Of a DNA stretch of 64,000 bases, positions 33,883 through 43,625 are shown piece by piece. A program made the translations under genes and the position numbers. The notes under the pieces were generated by a model. That model had not been told where the DNA came from and searched no databases. It saw nothing but the letters and a program-made list of their open reading frames with translations. This DNA comes from Muribaculaceae bacterium. Lineage in GTDB: Bacteria > Bacteroidota > Bacteroidia > Bacteroidales > Muribaculaceae. The stretch covers positions 758,885-822,884 of the forward strand of contig JAMPAX010000001.1 in assembly GCA_023667015.1 (NCBI GenBank). Reading direction: 5' to 3'. Every line of letters starts with the position of its first letter. Position 1 is the first letter of the stretch.

Positions 33883-34476
33883 GTGAAATTCTTCGTAATG
33901 TCCGAGCAGGGGCAATCCGGCCCCTATGACCTCAGCCAACTGACTGAAATTGGCCTGAGACCCTCTTCGTATGTCTGGACAAAAGGTATGGCCGACTGGC
34001 TACGTGCCGACGAAGTCCCCGAAATCTGCTATCTCTTCCGCCAACATTTGGTTGGAGGGGCAATTTGCAATAGCCCCGTGGAGAAGGACACAATCCTCAA
34101 CCCGAAATCAGATGATGGTGCGATAAATAATCTCCCTCAGGATGAGGATGCCCGACGCTTTGTCCGCTCTTTTACGGCTGACGATGACCCTCCTGAGAAT
34201 ATAGACCTCAATACCCCTCCTCTGAATCTTCTTCCCATTGCAATCCTAACTGCTATTCTGTGTTTCCCTCTTTCAGGTGTTGTAGCTATCTATTACTCCT
34301 ATCGCATTCGCAAACTATGGCGCGATTCCGACCGCGAAGACATCACTGACGCTGAGCGCAATGAGCTTCGCCTAAAATCCTACGACTCTCTTCGTCTGGC
34401 CAAAATGTGGATAGGCTATACAATTTCTTTAGGCCTAATCTTCTCAGCAATAACCATCTTCAAGGGCCTTATCTAA
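33883..34476 (+). CDS. GYF_2 (DUF4339) domain membrane protein
   Basis: A 197-residue protein from a GTG at 33883. This start is chosen because the translation VKFFVMSEQGQSGPYDLSQL aligns with the GYF_2 start of the upstream gene. The single GYF_2 domain covers about residues 2-50 (SYVWTKGMADWLRADEVPEI). Two membrane segments follow (about 115-140 and 172-195) around a charged loop, again CD225-like. It probably arose by tandem duplication with the 32832 gene. A REP-like palindrome (34051-34079) lies in frame inside it and encodes VGGAICNSP. Confidence 0.75.
   Translation: MKFFVMSEQGQSGPYDLSQLTEIGLRPSSYVWTKGMADWLRADEVPEICYLFRQHLVGGAICNSPVEKDTILNPKSDDGAINNLPQDEDARRFVRSFTADDDPPENIDLNTPPLNLLPIAILTAILCFPLSGVVAIYYSYRIRKLWRDSDREDITDAERNELRLKSYDSLRLAKMWIGYTISLGLIFSAITIFKGLI
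34051..34079. repeat. REP-like palindrome inserted in frame in the second GYF_2 gene
   Basis: GTTGGAGGGGCAATTTGCAA followed by TAGCCCC is a close relative of the repeat end at 28928-28953. Here it lies within a coding region, in the linker after the GYF_2 domain, and keeps the frame open. Confidence 0.65.
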
Positions 34477-34566
34477 TCCCCTCATTTCATAAATCGACCA
34501 TCTATTTACAATACTTGTACTTAGGCGCTGTGGGTTTTCAGTCGCTGCAGGTTTGCAGCCCTTTCT

Positions 34567-35388
34567 TTAACTCCACTCCGAAAGCTCCCGATGTGATGGC
34601 CCGTATTTTACTTCTTCAGCTGCTTTGCAGTATCTGCAGAAGGGTACGGCTTTCTTTCGCATCCGGTCGATCTCTGATAAATTCTGTATCTTGTCTATCT
34701 CTAAGTAGTCGCCGCGGAGATGTTTGTATTGTGTGCCAAATCGAAGGTTAAGATGTCCTACACACGCGCTGATCGAGCAGGGATATACTCTCCCACCTAC
34801 CACTGAGGTGCACGTTGAGTTATAGCATTTAAAATGTGCTATCCGCGGATTCTGCTTGCCTTCAGGGTCAAGCCCAAATTTGAAGAAGCTGTCTGCTAAA
34901 CTGCGATCTCCGAAGATTTCGCATCGAACTCTATTCTTCCGGCAGATCTCTTCGCTGGCATCGTAGTCGAATTTTACGGGATAGCGGGTGATGGCCAACA
35001 CGATATCCAGCTCGCGGGCTTTCTTCCAGAAGCTCTCCGTCATCCGAGGTATCAATAGTCCGTTCGTGAAAATCTTCAGCGTAGCATTCGGAAAGTTCTT
35101 TCGCAGTGCTTCCATCGATTCTTCAAGCCATGGATACAGTAGTGTCTCCCCTCCGATTAGATAACATTCCTCCACACGTCCGTCGTTGAGCCTTCCGAGC
35201 TTCTCCATGGAGTCGATTACCCGCTCCAATGGCTCGCGACTGTCAGCATCTACAAGTGGGGAGTAGTGTGTACATCCCTTGCAGTTGAGATTGCAATGGT
35301 CTGTCAATATAAATTCCAGCCGCAATGGAGTTGAACGGTGAGCCTTCACCGTCCGTACAAAATTTAATACCTTTTCAATAATTCCCAT
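34567..35388 (-). CDS. Radical SAM protein with C-terminal cysteine motif
   Basis: A 273-residue protein with the radical SAM cluster motif CNLNCKGC (about residues 32-39), GGETLLYPWLEE (SAM-binding GGE) and a C-terminal CRYCKAAEEVKYGPS that could hold part of an auxiliary cluster. It resembles short radical SAM proteins found in Bacteroidales glycan loci (motif CTHYSPL), whose substrates are mostly unknown. No peptide precursor or glycan genes are adjacent. Transcribed alone, it is separated from secA by a terminator. Confidence 0.8.
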   Translation of the reverse strand: MGIIEKVLNFVRTVKAHRSTPLRLEFILTDHCNLNCKGCTHYSPLVDADSREPLERVIDSMEKLGRLNDGRVEECYLIGGETLLYPWLEESMEALRKNFPNATLKIFTNGLLIPRMTESFWKKARELDIVLAITRYPVKFDYDASEEICRKNRVRCEIFGDRSLADSFFKFGLDPEGKQNPRIAHFKCYNSTCTSVVGGRVYPCSISACVGHLNLRFGTQYKHLRGDYLEIDKIQNLSEIDRMRKKAVPFCRYCKAAEEVKYGPSHRELSEWS

Positions 35389-35448
35389 TTCAAAATTTTA
35401 AATTTCCTCCAATCTCCCTAATTCCCAATCTCCCCAAATTCCCTATAC

Positions 35449-35477
35449 AAAAAAAGCAGTCAAGTTTTTTTGACTGC
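35449..35477 (-). terminator. Intrinsic terminator of secA
   Basis: GCAGTCAA (35456-35463) and TTGACTGC (35470-35477) pair on the minus strand, followed by a run of seven U. The secA stop is at 35491. Confidence 0.85.
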
Positions 35478-35490
35478 CTTCTTTGTTTAA

Positions 35491-38400
35491 TTATGCGTTC
35501 CTGCCGTGGCAGTTCTTGTATTTCTTGCCGCTGCCACAGGGACAGGGATCGTTGCGCCCTACCTTCGGTTGCGCTTTCATAGGTTGCTTGACGTTGTTGC
35601 GAGTATGGCTCGATTGCATCGCCTGGCGCTGTGCCGACTCCCCGGGATATGAGTCGCGGGTGGTGGAGTAGTTTGCGTAGGGATTGGACATCGGTCGCTG
35701 CACGTCCTGCTGAATCTGTGCTTGCTCAGCTGCCTTGCGAGCCTGTTCCTGACGTTGTGCCTCTTCGGCTGCCTTGGCCTCGGCATAATCGGGAACGGCT
35801 AAGTGGCCTCGCATTAGCGTCGACACTGACTTGGAATTCATATCCCAGAGCATCTGCTTCCATAACTCATAGGCCTCAATTCGATAGATGTCGAGAGGAT
35901 TCTTCTGCTCGTAGCTGGCGTTCTGCACACTCTTGCGCAGCTCATCCATCTCTCGGAGTTGCTCTTGCCATGCTTTGTCGATCGAGGAGAGTAGTACGGT
36001 CTTCTCCCAGCTCTTGGTCAGCGATTTGCAACCATTATCGTAGGCTTCTTGAATGTCTGTGCGGATGTTGAAGACTCTTCGTCCGTCGCTTATGGGTACG
36101 CCTACAAGTCCGGTGGCTCCTCTTTCTTCTACAAACTCTTTGATGTAGGGATGGGCTCCGGCGGCCATCTTCTCTTCAAGGCGACGAAGGTTCTGCATGG
36201 CTGCTTCTGCCAGGCTGTCGGCCAATACTTCTTTATCTCTCTTCTGGAATTCTTCATCGCTGAAGGGTACCTCGATTGCCAACTGCTTGCGCACCTGCGC
36301 GGTAAAGTCTTCGAAGCCCCCTTCGTAGGTGTTGCCTACCAGGTCTTCGGCCACCTTATATATCATCGTGGCTATATCGGTGCCGATCCTCTCTCCCTTC
36401 AGTGCGTTCTGTCGGCGACCATAGACGCCTTTGCGCTGGGCGTTCATGACATCGTCATATTCTACGAGGTGCTTACGAATGCCGAAGTTGTTTTCCTCTA
36501 CGCGCTTTTGGGCGTTCTCTATCGATTTTGTCACCATCTTAGATTCAATCATGTCCCCCTCTTTGAAGCCGAGGCGGTCGAGGGTCTTGACGATGTTGTC
36601 TTTGGCAAACAGTCGCATGACGGTGTCTTCGAAGCTCACAAAGAATACAGAGCTTCCGGGGTCGCCCTGACGTCCGGCACGTCCGCGGAGCTGACGGTCT
36701 ACTCGGCGTGACTCGTGGCGCTCAGTTCCGATAATCGCCAGACCTCCTGCCTCTTTTACTTCCGGCGTCAGTTTGATGTCAGTACCACGACCTGCCATGT
36801 TGGTGGCGATGGTCACTGTCCCGGTCTTTCCTGCCTGGGCTACAATTTCTGCCTCTTTCTGATGGAGCTTGGCGTTCAATACCTGATGAGGTATCTTGCG
36901 GAGCTGAAGCATCTTCGATAGCAACTCGGAGATCTCTACGCTTGTGGTGCCCACAAGAACAGGGCGTCCCTTGGCTACCATATCCTCAACTTCCTGGATG
37001 ACGGCGGCATATTTCTCTTTCTTTGTGCGGTAGACGCGGTCGTTCTGGTCGTTGCGAATCACAGGCCTGTTGGTCGGAATCTCTACTACTTCCAACTTGT
37101 AGATGTCGTAGAACTCGCCGGCCTCTGTCATTGCCGTACCGGTCATACCTGCCAGCTTGCGATACATGCGGAAGTAGTTCTGCAGGGTTATCGTAGCATA
37201 GGTCTGTGTGGCTGCCTCTACTTTTACTCCCTCTTTGGCTTCGATGGCCTGATGGAGTCCGTCGGAGTAGCGACGTCCTTCCATGATACGTCCGGTCTGC
37301 TCGTCTACAATCTTGATCTTGTTGTCGTCGATGACGTATTCGATATCTTTGTCGAACAATGTGTAGGCCTTCAATAGCTGGTTGACGGTATGTACACGCT
37401 CTGCCTTCACAGCATATTCCTGAAGAAGTGTGGCTTTCTTGGCTTCGTGTTCCTCTTTGGTGCCTTCTTCATTGTCTACCTGCGAAAGCTGTGTGGCAAT
37501 GTCGGGGAGCACGAAGAAACCGGGATCTTGCGTTGTTCCTGTCAGTACATCTATACCCTTGTCGGTCAGCTCGATGGAGTGATTTTTCTCATCGATGACG
37601 AAGTAGAGGGGCGCTACGGCTACAGGCATCTCCCGGTTGTTGTCGGCCATATATTTGGCTTCTACTTTCAGCAACAATTGTTTGATGCCGTCTTCGCTCA
37701 GGTAGCGAATCAGCTGATTGTGTTTCGGAAGTCCTTTGTAGGCTCTGAAGAGTGCCAGGCCTCCTTCTTCCATCAGCTGGTCGGCGCTCATCGGTTTCTT
37801 GGAGGGATCTTCTTTGCGTGCTGTATCGTACTTGGCTATTTGCTCAGGGTCTCCGCTCTGGGCGGCTGCTATCTTTTCGCGAGCCTCTATCAGCAGTGAC
37901 TGTGCAAGTTTGCGCTGGGCATTGACTACTTTCTCTACGTTGGGCTTGAAGTCGTTAAACATTTGGTCGTCTCCCTTCGGTATGGGACCGGAGATGATCA
38001 AAGGTGTTCGGGCGTCGTCGATCAATACGGAGTCTACCTCATCGACGATGGCATAGTAGTGTTCGTCGCGCTGCACGAGATCCGATACCATCGTGGCCAT
38101 GTTGTCGCGAAGGTAGTCGAAGCCGAATTCGTTGTTTGTGCCGAAGGTGATGTCACATTGATATGCTGCTCGACGCTCCGGACTGTTGGGGTCGGTCTTG
38201 TCGATACAGTCTACGCTAAGGCCGTGGAACATGTAGAGAGGTCCCATCCATTCGGAGTCGCGTTTTGCCAGGTAGTCGTTGACGGTCACTACGTGGACTC
38301 CCTCGCCGGTGAGGGCGTTGAGGAACACCGGCAGTGTGGCCACGAGGGTCTTACCCTCACCGGTGGCCATCTCGGCGATGTTGTTGCTGGTCTTGTCGCC

Positions 38401-38967
38401 GTTCATGATGCCGTGGAGTACCATGCCGCCGATGAGCTGTACGTCGTAGTGGACCATATCCCAGGTCATCACGTTGCCTCCGGCACTCCAGGAGTTGCGC
38501 CATACGGCTTTGTCTCCTTCGATGCTGACGAAGTCTTTACCTTTCGCTGCTAATTCGCGGTCGAATTCTGTAGCTGATACTTCTATTAGTTCGTTTTCTT
38601 TGAAGCGACGTGCTGTCTCTTTGACTACAGCGAAGACTTCCGGCAGGGCTTCGTCGAGTTTGCGTGCATACATCTTAAACATATCCTCGCGCAGCTCGTC
38701 GATCTTTTTCCACATCGGCTCACGACTCTCATAGTCCATGGTCTCGATCCGGGCGCGTAGCTCGGCCATCTTGTCTTTGTATTCTTTGGCTTCGCCGCGT
38801 ATGCCGTCTCTGATGACGTCGATGCGTGCGCGAAGCTCGTCGTTGCTCTCGCTCTCTATCTGCTTGGTGATAGGATTGATTTCTTTCTCAAGGCGCTGCC
38901 AGAGTGGCTGTACTGCTCGCTGACTCTGGTCGCCGAATATTTTTTTAAGGAATGAGTTTAGTCCCAT
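35491..38967 (-). CDS. secA: Preprotein translocase ATPase SecA
   Basis: A 1,158-residue motor of the Sec pathway. Motifs are [20 protein letters not shown] (Walker A), [20 protein letters not shown] (Walker B), AGRGTDIKL and [21 protein letters not shown] (motif VI). It is longer than the 900-residue E. coli form because of inserts in nucleotide-binding and scaffold regions, as is usual in Bacteroidetes. The Gln/Ala-rich linker ends in a zinc-binding SEC-C motif ([14 protein letters not shown]). It drives export of the many signal-peptide proteins in this window. Confidence 0.97.
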   Translation of the reverse strand: MGLNSFLKKIFGDQSQRAVQPLWQRLEKEINPITKQIESESNDELRARIDVIRDGIRGEAKEYKDKMAELRARIETMDYESREPMWKKIDELREDMFKMYARKLDEALPEVFAVVKETARRFKENELIEVSATEFDRELAAKGKDFVSIEGDKAVWRNSWSAGGNVMTWDMVHYDVQLIGGMVLHGIMNGDKTSNNIAEMATGEGKTLVATLPVFLNALTGEGVHVVTVNDYLAKRDSEWMGPLYMFHGLSVDCIDKTDPNSPERRAAYQCDITFGTNNEFGFDYLRDNMATMVSDLVQRDEHYYAIVDEVDSVLIDDARTPLIISGPIPKGDDQMFNDFKPNVEKVVNAQRKLAQSLLIEAREKIAAAQSGDPEQIAKYDTARKEDPSKKPMSADQLMEEGGLALFRAYKGLPKHNQLIRYLSEDGIKQLLLKVEAKYMADNNREMPVAVAPLYFVIDEKNHSIELTDKGIDVLTGTTQDPGFFVLPDIATQLSQVDNEEGTKEEHEAKKATLLQEYAVKAERVHTVNQLLKAYTLFDKDIEYVIDDNKIKIVDEQTGRIMEGRRYSDGLHQAIEAKEGVKVEAATQTYATITLQNYFRMYRKLAGMTGTAMTEAGEFYDIYKLEVVEIPTNRPVIRNDQNDRVYRTKKEKYAAVIQEVEDMVAKGRPVLVGTTSVEISELLSKMLQLRKIPHQVLNAKLHQKEAEIVAQAGKTGTVTIATNMAGRGTDIKLTPEVKEAGGLAIIGTERHESRRVDRQLRGRAGRQGDPGSSVFFVSFEDTVMRLFAKDNIVKTLDRLGFKEGDMIESKMVTKSIENAQKRVEENNFGIRKHLVEYDDVMNAQRKGVYGRRQNALKGERIGTDIATMIYKVAEDLVGNTYEGGFEDFTAQVRKQLAIEVPFSDEEFQKRDKEVLADSLAEAAMQNLRRLEEKMAAGAHPYIKEFVEERGATGLVGVPISDGRRVFNIRTDIQEAYDNGCKSLTKSWEKTVLLSSIDKAWQEQLREMDELRKSVQNASYEQKNPLDIYRIEAYELWKQMLWDMNSKSVSTLMRGHLAVPDYAEAKAAEEAQRQEQARKAAEQAQIQQDVQRPMSNPYANYSTTRDSYPGESAQRQAMQSSHTRNNVKQPMKAQPKVGRNDPCPCGSGKKYKNCHGRNA

Positions 38968-39082
38968 GTAGTTATATTCTTGGTGTCCCCCATGACGCCC
39001 GATTTCCTACGGATGCCGGGGGCTCTTTTTTCTTTTATTTTGCAAATATAGTGATATTTGATTAATTGGCCGCCGTTTTCCC

Positions 39083-40687
39083 CTATTTTTTTACTCTCAA
39101 GGGGTGTGGACGAGATATAGCCCCGTTCGGTGAGCGTATATGCAATACGCTGCTTACCGTCGGTGCTATCGCTGTGGCGTCTACAGGGGTGGATATCTCT
39201 TCTGAAACTATCCCCGGTGCCATAAGTATCGCCGGAGTCAGTGCCTGGCTGTATCTGACGGGCTGTTTTGTCTGTGGATAGCTGATGTCGTTGACTACGG
39301 TCCAGCCGGGTGTATAGCTTAATATGATGTCGCTACCCTCTTTGGGGTCGACTCTTAATTGTAGACTTTCGGCCTCGGGGGTGCTTCCTGTGAATATCTC
39401 ATCGATGGTGACGGCACTGCTGATACCACTCATCTTTTGCAAGAATTCTCGTGCTTCTTGCCTGATTTCTTCTATTCTTAATCCTTTGCTTTCTATAGCT
39501 TTGGCACTCAGATAGAGTCGGTCGTCATGCACTCCGTTTACGTAGTCGCCGTTGCCATGTCGGGCACTCAGATAGCTGTTAAGCAGACTTTCCATCCGCT
39601 TCAATGAGATCTCTCCTCCGGGTATCTGATATTTGGGGTCGTTGGTGGTGGCTTCGTCATAGTAGCCCGTGGAGCTGAGAATTACTACTACATTGTCGAG
39701 CCCTACCGTGCGATCTATCTCGTCGAGTAGTCGCCCAATCTGGTCGTCGAGTCGCAAATAGGTGTCTTCAAGCTCTATGCGAACATCGCCGTCGCGCACC
39801 TCTGTCCAGGGGGCTGCGGTGTAGGAGAGGTTGAGCATGTCAATGGCGGCTCCTTTGCCAAGGCCGAGCTGTTTGAGACATTCTATGGCGGCGTCGGTGA
39901 TTTCCTGATTTACGGGCGCCGAAACTTTAAATCTCCGGAAGGCATCGCGGTCTGAACGTGGAAAGGTATGGCTGAAGGAGTAATATTTTTTGTGCAACGG
40001 CAGTCCCGGGTAGCTGTTGATGGCTCGCGAGGGTTTCCACGTTATTGTGTCGATCCTTGTTGATAGCGACCGATATTGGTTGGCTGTCGCTAAGGGTTGA
40101 GGAAATTTCTTGTAATAGGTCGTAGATGCCCATTTGCCGTTGTTGTCATCTATCCATGCAGCCCCGCTTCCGGCGTGTCCGCTCATGACTATGGCCGTTT
40201 GGGCATCGGGAGCTATGCTGTATATGTTGGAGAGCCCTCCTCCATCAATCATTATTTCATCAGCGATGGTTGAGAGCCTCAGCCCGGCGGGTGAATACCC
40301 GTCGGAGGTGTAGTTGCCGGGATATTTGCTGTCTGTCAGTTTGTCAACACTGCGCTGTGTCTGCGGGTCATAGCTCTTGGATGTCGATAATCCGGTGGAG
40401 CCGGGCCAGTTGCCGGTGTAGACTACGGCTGCGGCTGTGGCGGAATTGTTGACACTACGGCGAAAGTCTACGTCTCGCAGATAGACACCACGATTTATCA
40501 GCCGCTTAAATCCTTTTTCACTAAACATGCTCTGAAGATAGTCGAGATAGTCGGTGCGCAGCTGGTCTACAGTGATTCCCACTACAAGGCGTGGCCCGCC
40601 CACCTGTGCCTGCATCAGGGTGTTGATACCTACAAGTCCTACAAGTACAGATGTCAGTATTCCTCTTTTATGAAATCGGCTTTTCAT
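39083..40687 (-). CDS. Alkaline-phosphatase-superfamily (PafA-like) protein lacking most metal ligands; probable pseudoenzyme
   Basis: A 534-residue exported protein (signal peptide about residues 1-27) that aligns from end to end with the PafA/type I phosphodiesterase family. Matches are LVVGITVDQLRTDYL, YTGNWPGSTGL, LEDTYLRLDDQIGRLLDEID and IAPTVSSVLHI. The catalytic positions have changed. PafA's TDYVGH is replaced by TAAPWT (about 290-295), the ADH metal pair by STG (about 339-341), and the C-terminal His before YDSHIP is absent. Only the first Asp (D41) and a Ser at the nucleophile position (S82) remain. It probably does not hydrolyse phosphate esters. Its ATG overlaps the stop of the DUF4105 gene. 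Confidence 0.8.
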   Translation of the reverse strand: MKSRFHKRGILTSVLVGLVGINTLMQAQVGGPRLVVGITVDQLRTDYLDYLQSMFSEKGFKRLINRGVYLRDVDFRRSVNNSATAAAVVYTGNWPGSTGLSTSKSYDPQTQRSVDKLTDSKYPGNYTSDGYSPAGLRLSTIADEIMIDGGGLSNIYSIAPDAQTAIVMSGHAGSGAAWIDDNNGKWASTTYYKKFPQPLATANQYRSLSTRIDTITWKPSRAINSYPGLPLHKKYYSFSHTFPRSDRDAFRRFKVSAPVNQEITDAAIECLKQLGLGKGAAIDMLNLSYTAAPWTEVRDGDVRIELEDTYLRLDDQIGRLLDEIDRTVGLDNVVVILSSTGYYDEATTNDPKYQIPGGEISLKRMESLLNSYLSARHGNGDYVNGVHDDRLYLSAKAIESKGLRIEEIRQEAREFLQKMSGISSAVTIDEIFTGSTPEAESLQLRVDPKEGSDIILSYTPGWTVVNDISYPQTKQPVRYSQALTPAILMAPGIVSEEISTPVDATAIAPTVSSVLHIRSPNGAISRPHPLRVKK

Positions 40688-42009
40688 CGTTTACCACTTT
40701 TCTTTTTGGTGGATTTCCTCTTTTGTGGTGGCTTCTTTGCGGTTTCTCTCTTCGCTTTGCCGCTATTGTTATAACTATTTTCTCCCCCTTTTATTGCATG
40801 TACATAGACCCATGTGCCACTTAGCAGTATATTGGCTGCCATCAAGGGGAAGACGGCTATGTTGGCACTCTGTGGCTGGAAGGGCCAGGATATCAGCAAT
40901 AGTCCGGTGACGGCTATGTTGCCCCATGACAGTATCGACACTATCTTCCTCCCCACTCGGCTCCATAGTCCTGCTAATATCAATAACTGTAGCGGATTTA
41001 GCCAGAATATTAGATGGTTGGGCGATGTGGAGTCGTGGCTCGATTCGAATACAAGGTAGTATATCAGGCATCCTCCGAGTCCGGCAAGCCCGTAGTATAC
41101 TGCCCATAGCCAGCGACTTATTCTCTTGTGCCGTATGTCTATGATACATACTGTTATTGTCAGCAGTAGAAGTGCTATGGATGCTGCCATGGGTGTAAGA
41201 TACCATGGGGTGGGACCGTCGCTTGCCTCCGGTGTCCCTTCGTTGAGTAGTCTTTCGCTCTTTACTAAGGGACGCCCGTCGCGTAGCTTGGCATTCCTGA
41301 CATCGGTCATCATCTCCATGGGGGCGAAGAGTTGTTGGTCTCTCTGCAACTTGGCATCTATCCCTTGTCCTAATGCCAGGTCTATTCCAAATTGGTACCA
41401 TGGATAGTTGCGATGGTATGCTCGCATGACTTCGCGGAAGGAGGAGTACCTCACGCTGTCGGCAAGGAGGATGCTGTCGGACGTGGCCTGTCGCAGCCGG
41501 TCGATGATGCGGGTGGAACAGTTGTCGCGCACGTAGTTATAACGATATTTCCTGTTCTGAGGCATCTGCTCGATTTGCAGCAGTTTCCGGAGTTTCCTCA
41601 CCTGTTCATCGCTAAGGTTGAGGTCTTGCTCTACTACTCGTCGACCGGTGTGGACGTACTCGGGCATAAACCAACTGAAGGGATACCCCGCCAGCATATA
41701 GTCGGTCTCTCCTTTTACAAATCTGCCGATGAAGTTGGGCTCGTTGAAGTCAAATACTCCGTAGTTCCATACCGAGTCTATCTCCTCGCCATTGTTCGCC
41801 ACTCCGCGTATGCGCAGTGCGGAATGTCCGCAGAGTTCATATATCTCCGCCCCGGGATAACACGTGATTATGCTCGCTGTCAGCCGCGTTTGAGTAGCCT
41901 CCTTTTCGGCTTCGTTCTCCGCGCCTTTAAATATAGGTGTGGCAATTGCGGCCGTCGGTAGAGAGGCCGCAATTGCCATTAGTATAGTCCTAAGAACCAC
42001 TCGAATCAT
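40684..42009 (-). CDS. DUF4105 (Lnb N-terminal-like) membrane protein
   Basis: A 441-residue protein from the ATG at 42009; a TTG 15 bases earlier is less likely. A signal peptide (about residues 1-24) leads to a DUF4105 domain with ITCYPGAEIYELCGHSALRI, WNYGVFDFNEPNF and RYNYVRDNCSTRIID. These hold conserved His, Asn and Cys residues recalling a papain-like hydrolase and are related to the N-terminal domain of Lnb lipoprotein acyltransferase. Five hydrophobic helices follow, and a Lys-rich tail ends the protein. Lipoprotein processing is a possible role by this relation. It is coupled to the PafA-like gene by an ATGA overlap. Confidence 0.82.
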   Translation of the reverse strand: MIRVVLRTILMAIAASLPTAAIATPIFKGAENEAEKEATQTRLTASIITCYPGAEIYELCGHSALRIRGVANNGEEIDSVWNYGVFDFNEPNFIGRFVKGETDYMLAGYPFSWFMPEYVHTGRRVVEQDLNLSDEQVRKLRKLLQIEQMPQNRKYRYNYVRDNCSTRIIDRLRQATSDSILLADSVRYSSFREVMRAYHRNYPWYQFGIDLALGQGIDAKLQRDQQLFAPMEMMTDVRNAKLRDGRPLVKSERLLNEGTPEASDGPTPWYLTPMAASIALLLLTITVCIIDIRHKRISRWLWAVYYGLAGLGGCLIYYLVFESSHDSTSPNHLIFWLNPLQLLILAGLWSRVGRKIVSILSWGNIAVTGLLLISWPFQPQSANIAVFPLMAANILLSGTWVYVHAIKGGENSYNNSGKAKRETAKKPPQKRKSTKKKSGKR

Positions 42010-42081
42010 AACCTTTATAGACAACTCCGCTTCTTTATCAAAGATAAGTAGCTTCTATCTGCTATATTTCATCAATTATCT

Positions 42082-42120
42082 ATTAAAACATAATCCGGCA
42101 TTGCCGGATTATGTTTTAAT
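42082..42120. terminator. 39-base palindrome overlapping the asnS stop codon
   Basis: Nineteen-base arms (ATTAAAACATAATCCGGCA and its complement) around one T. The asnS TAA (42116-42118) lies inside the right arm. A GC core with A- and T-rich ends suits a terminator. Confidence 0.75.
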
Positions 42121-43513
42121 ATTCGCAATTTTTCGGGTAGCGCGGGAAGGGGATGACGTCGCGGATGTTCTGCATGCCGGTTACAAACAGAACCAGACGC
42201 TCAAAGCCCAGTCCGAAGCCGGAGTGGGGCACGGTGCCAAATCTGCGGGTGTCGACATACCAGTCCATTCCTTGCAACCCAAGCTCGTTGACTCTCTTTT
42301 CGAGCTTCTCGAGGTCTTCTTCTCTCTGTGATCCTCCGATAATTTCTCCTATCTTCGGGAAGAGTACGTCCATGGCTCTGACGGTCTTGCCGTCGTCGTT
42401 GAGCTTCATGTAGAAGGCTTTGATCTCTTTAGGATAGTCGGTCAGAATTACAGGCTTCTTGAAGTGTTCCTCTACCAGGTAGCGCTCATGCTCAGAGGCT
42501 AAGTCTACTCCCCAATATACGGGGAATTCGAATTTCTTGCCACTCTCTTCGAGGATCTTTACTCCCTCTGTGTAGGGAAGACGTACGAATTCGTTGTCGA
42601 TGACAAATTTCAGTCGTTCTACCAAGTCTTTGTCGAAGTGCTCGGCCAGGAATTCTATGTCGTCGGCACAGTGCTCAAGGGCGTAGGAGATACAGTATTT
42701 GATGAATTCTTCGGCCAAATCCATGTTGTCTTGTATCTCGTAGAAGGCCATCTCCGGCTCTATCATCCAGAATTCTGACAGGTGGCGCGGAGTGTTGGAA
42801 TTCTCTGCTCGGAAGGTGGGGCCAAAAGTGTAGATGCATCCTAAGGCAGTGGCTCCGAGTTCTCCCTCAAGCTGGCCGGAGACGGTGAGACTCGCCTGCT
42901 TGCCAAAGAAGTCTTCGCTATAGTCAATGCTGCCGTCTTCTTTCTTCGGAAGATCTTCCAAGGGGAGGGTGGTCACCTGGAACATCGCTCCTGCTCCTTC
43001 ACAGTCTGAGGCTGTTATCAATGGGGTGTGGAAATATACAAACCCTTTGTCGTTGAAGAATTTGTGGATAGCATATGCCAAGGCATGACGTATACGGAGC
43101 ACTGCCCCGAAGGTGTTGGTGCGCGGACGAAGATGGGCTATCTCGCGCAGGAATTCCAGCGAGTGTCCTTTCTTCTGCAGGGGATAGGTGTCGGCAGGGG
43201 CAGTCCCATAGAGCTCTATCTCGTCGGCTTGCACCTCTACACTCTGTCCTTTACCCTGAGAGGCTACCAGCTTTCCCTGTACGTGGAGCGAACTTCCGGT
43301 GGTTACCGCTTTCAGTTCTTCTTCCGGTGTTTTGCTAAGGTCAATTACTATCTGGAGGTTTTTGATGGTGCTTCCGTCGTTGAGGGCCACAAACTGTACG
43401 TTCTTGTTGCCGCGGCGGGTGCGTACCCATCCTTTGACGTCTACCTCCTGACCTTTATACCGCTCAGGATCTGCATAGATCTCTTTGATGCGGGTCATTT
43501 TTATCTTTTTCAT
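42116..43513 (-). CDS. asnS: Asparaginyl-tRNA synthetase
   Basis: A 465-residue class II aminoacyl-tRNA synthetase that charges tRNA-Asn. The N-terminal OB fold ([20 protein letters not shown]) binds the anticodon. Motif 2 ([23 protein letters not shown]) and motif 3 ([17 protein letters not shown]) are clear. [20 protein letters not shown] distinguishes AsnRS from AspRS. An alternative ATG at 43498 is possible. It lies between rluB-like and DUF4105 genes, with palindromes on both sides. Confidence 0.96.
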   Translation of the reverse strand: MKKIKMTRIKEIYADPERYKGQEVDVKGWVRTRRGNKNVQFVALNDGSTIKNLQIVIDLSKTPEEELKAVTTGSSLHVQGKLVASQGKGQSVEVQADEIELYGTAPADTYPLQKKGHSLEFLREIAHLRPRTNTFGAVLRIRHALAYAIHKFFNDKGFVYFHTPLITASDCEGAGAMFQVTTLPLEDLPKKEDGSIDYSEDFFGKQASLTVSGQLEGELGATALGCIYTFGPTFRAENSNTPRHLSEFWMIEPEMAFYEIQDNMDLAEEFIKYCISYALEHCADDIEFLAEHFDKDLVERLKFVIDNEFVRLPYTEGVKILEESGKKFEFPVYWGVDLASEHERYLVEEHFKKPVILTDYPKEIKAFYMKLNDDGKTVRAMDVLFPKIGEIIGGSQREEDLEKLEKRVNELGLQGMDWYVDTRRFGTVPHSGFGLGFERLVLFVTGMQNIRDVIPFPRYPKNCEY

Positions 43514-43584
43514 CTTTTGTCTCTGTCTGTAGTTTTTGTCTGTAGTTTTTGTCTATCAACTATCAACCATCAACCTTCAACTCT

Positions 43585-43625
43585 GAATAATATAAAATTC
43601 GGCAAAGCCGAATTTTATATTATTC
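43585..43625. terminator. 19-bp palindrome overlapping the stop of the pseudouridine synthase gene
   Basis: GAATAATATAAAATTCGGC (43585-43603) and its exact inverse (43607-43625) around AAA. The right arm includes the last Glu codon and the TAA of the gene ending at 43620. Confidence 0.8.
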
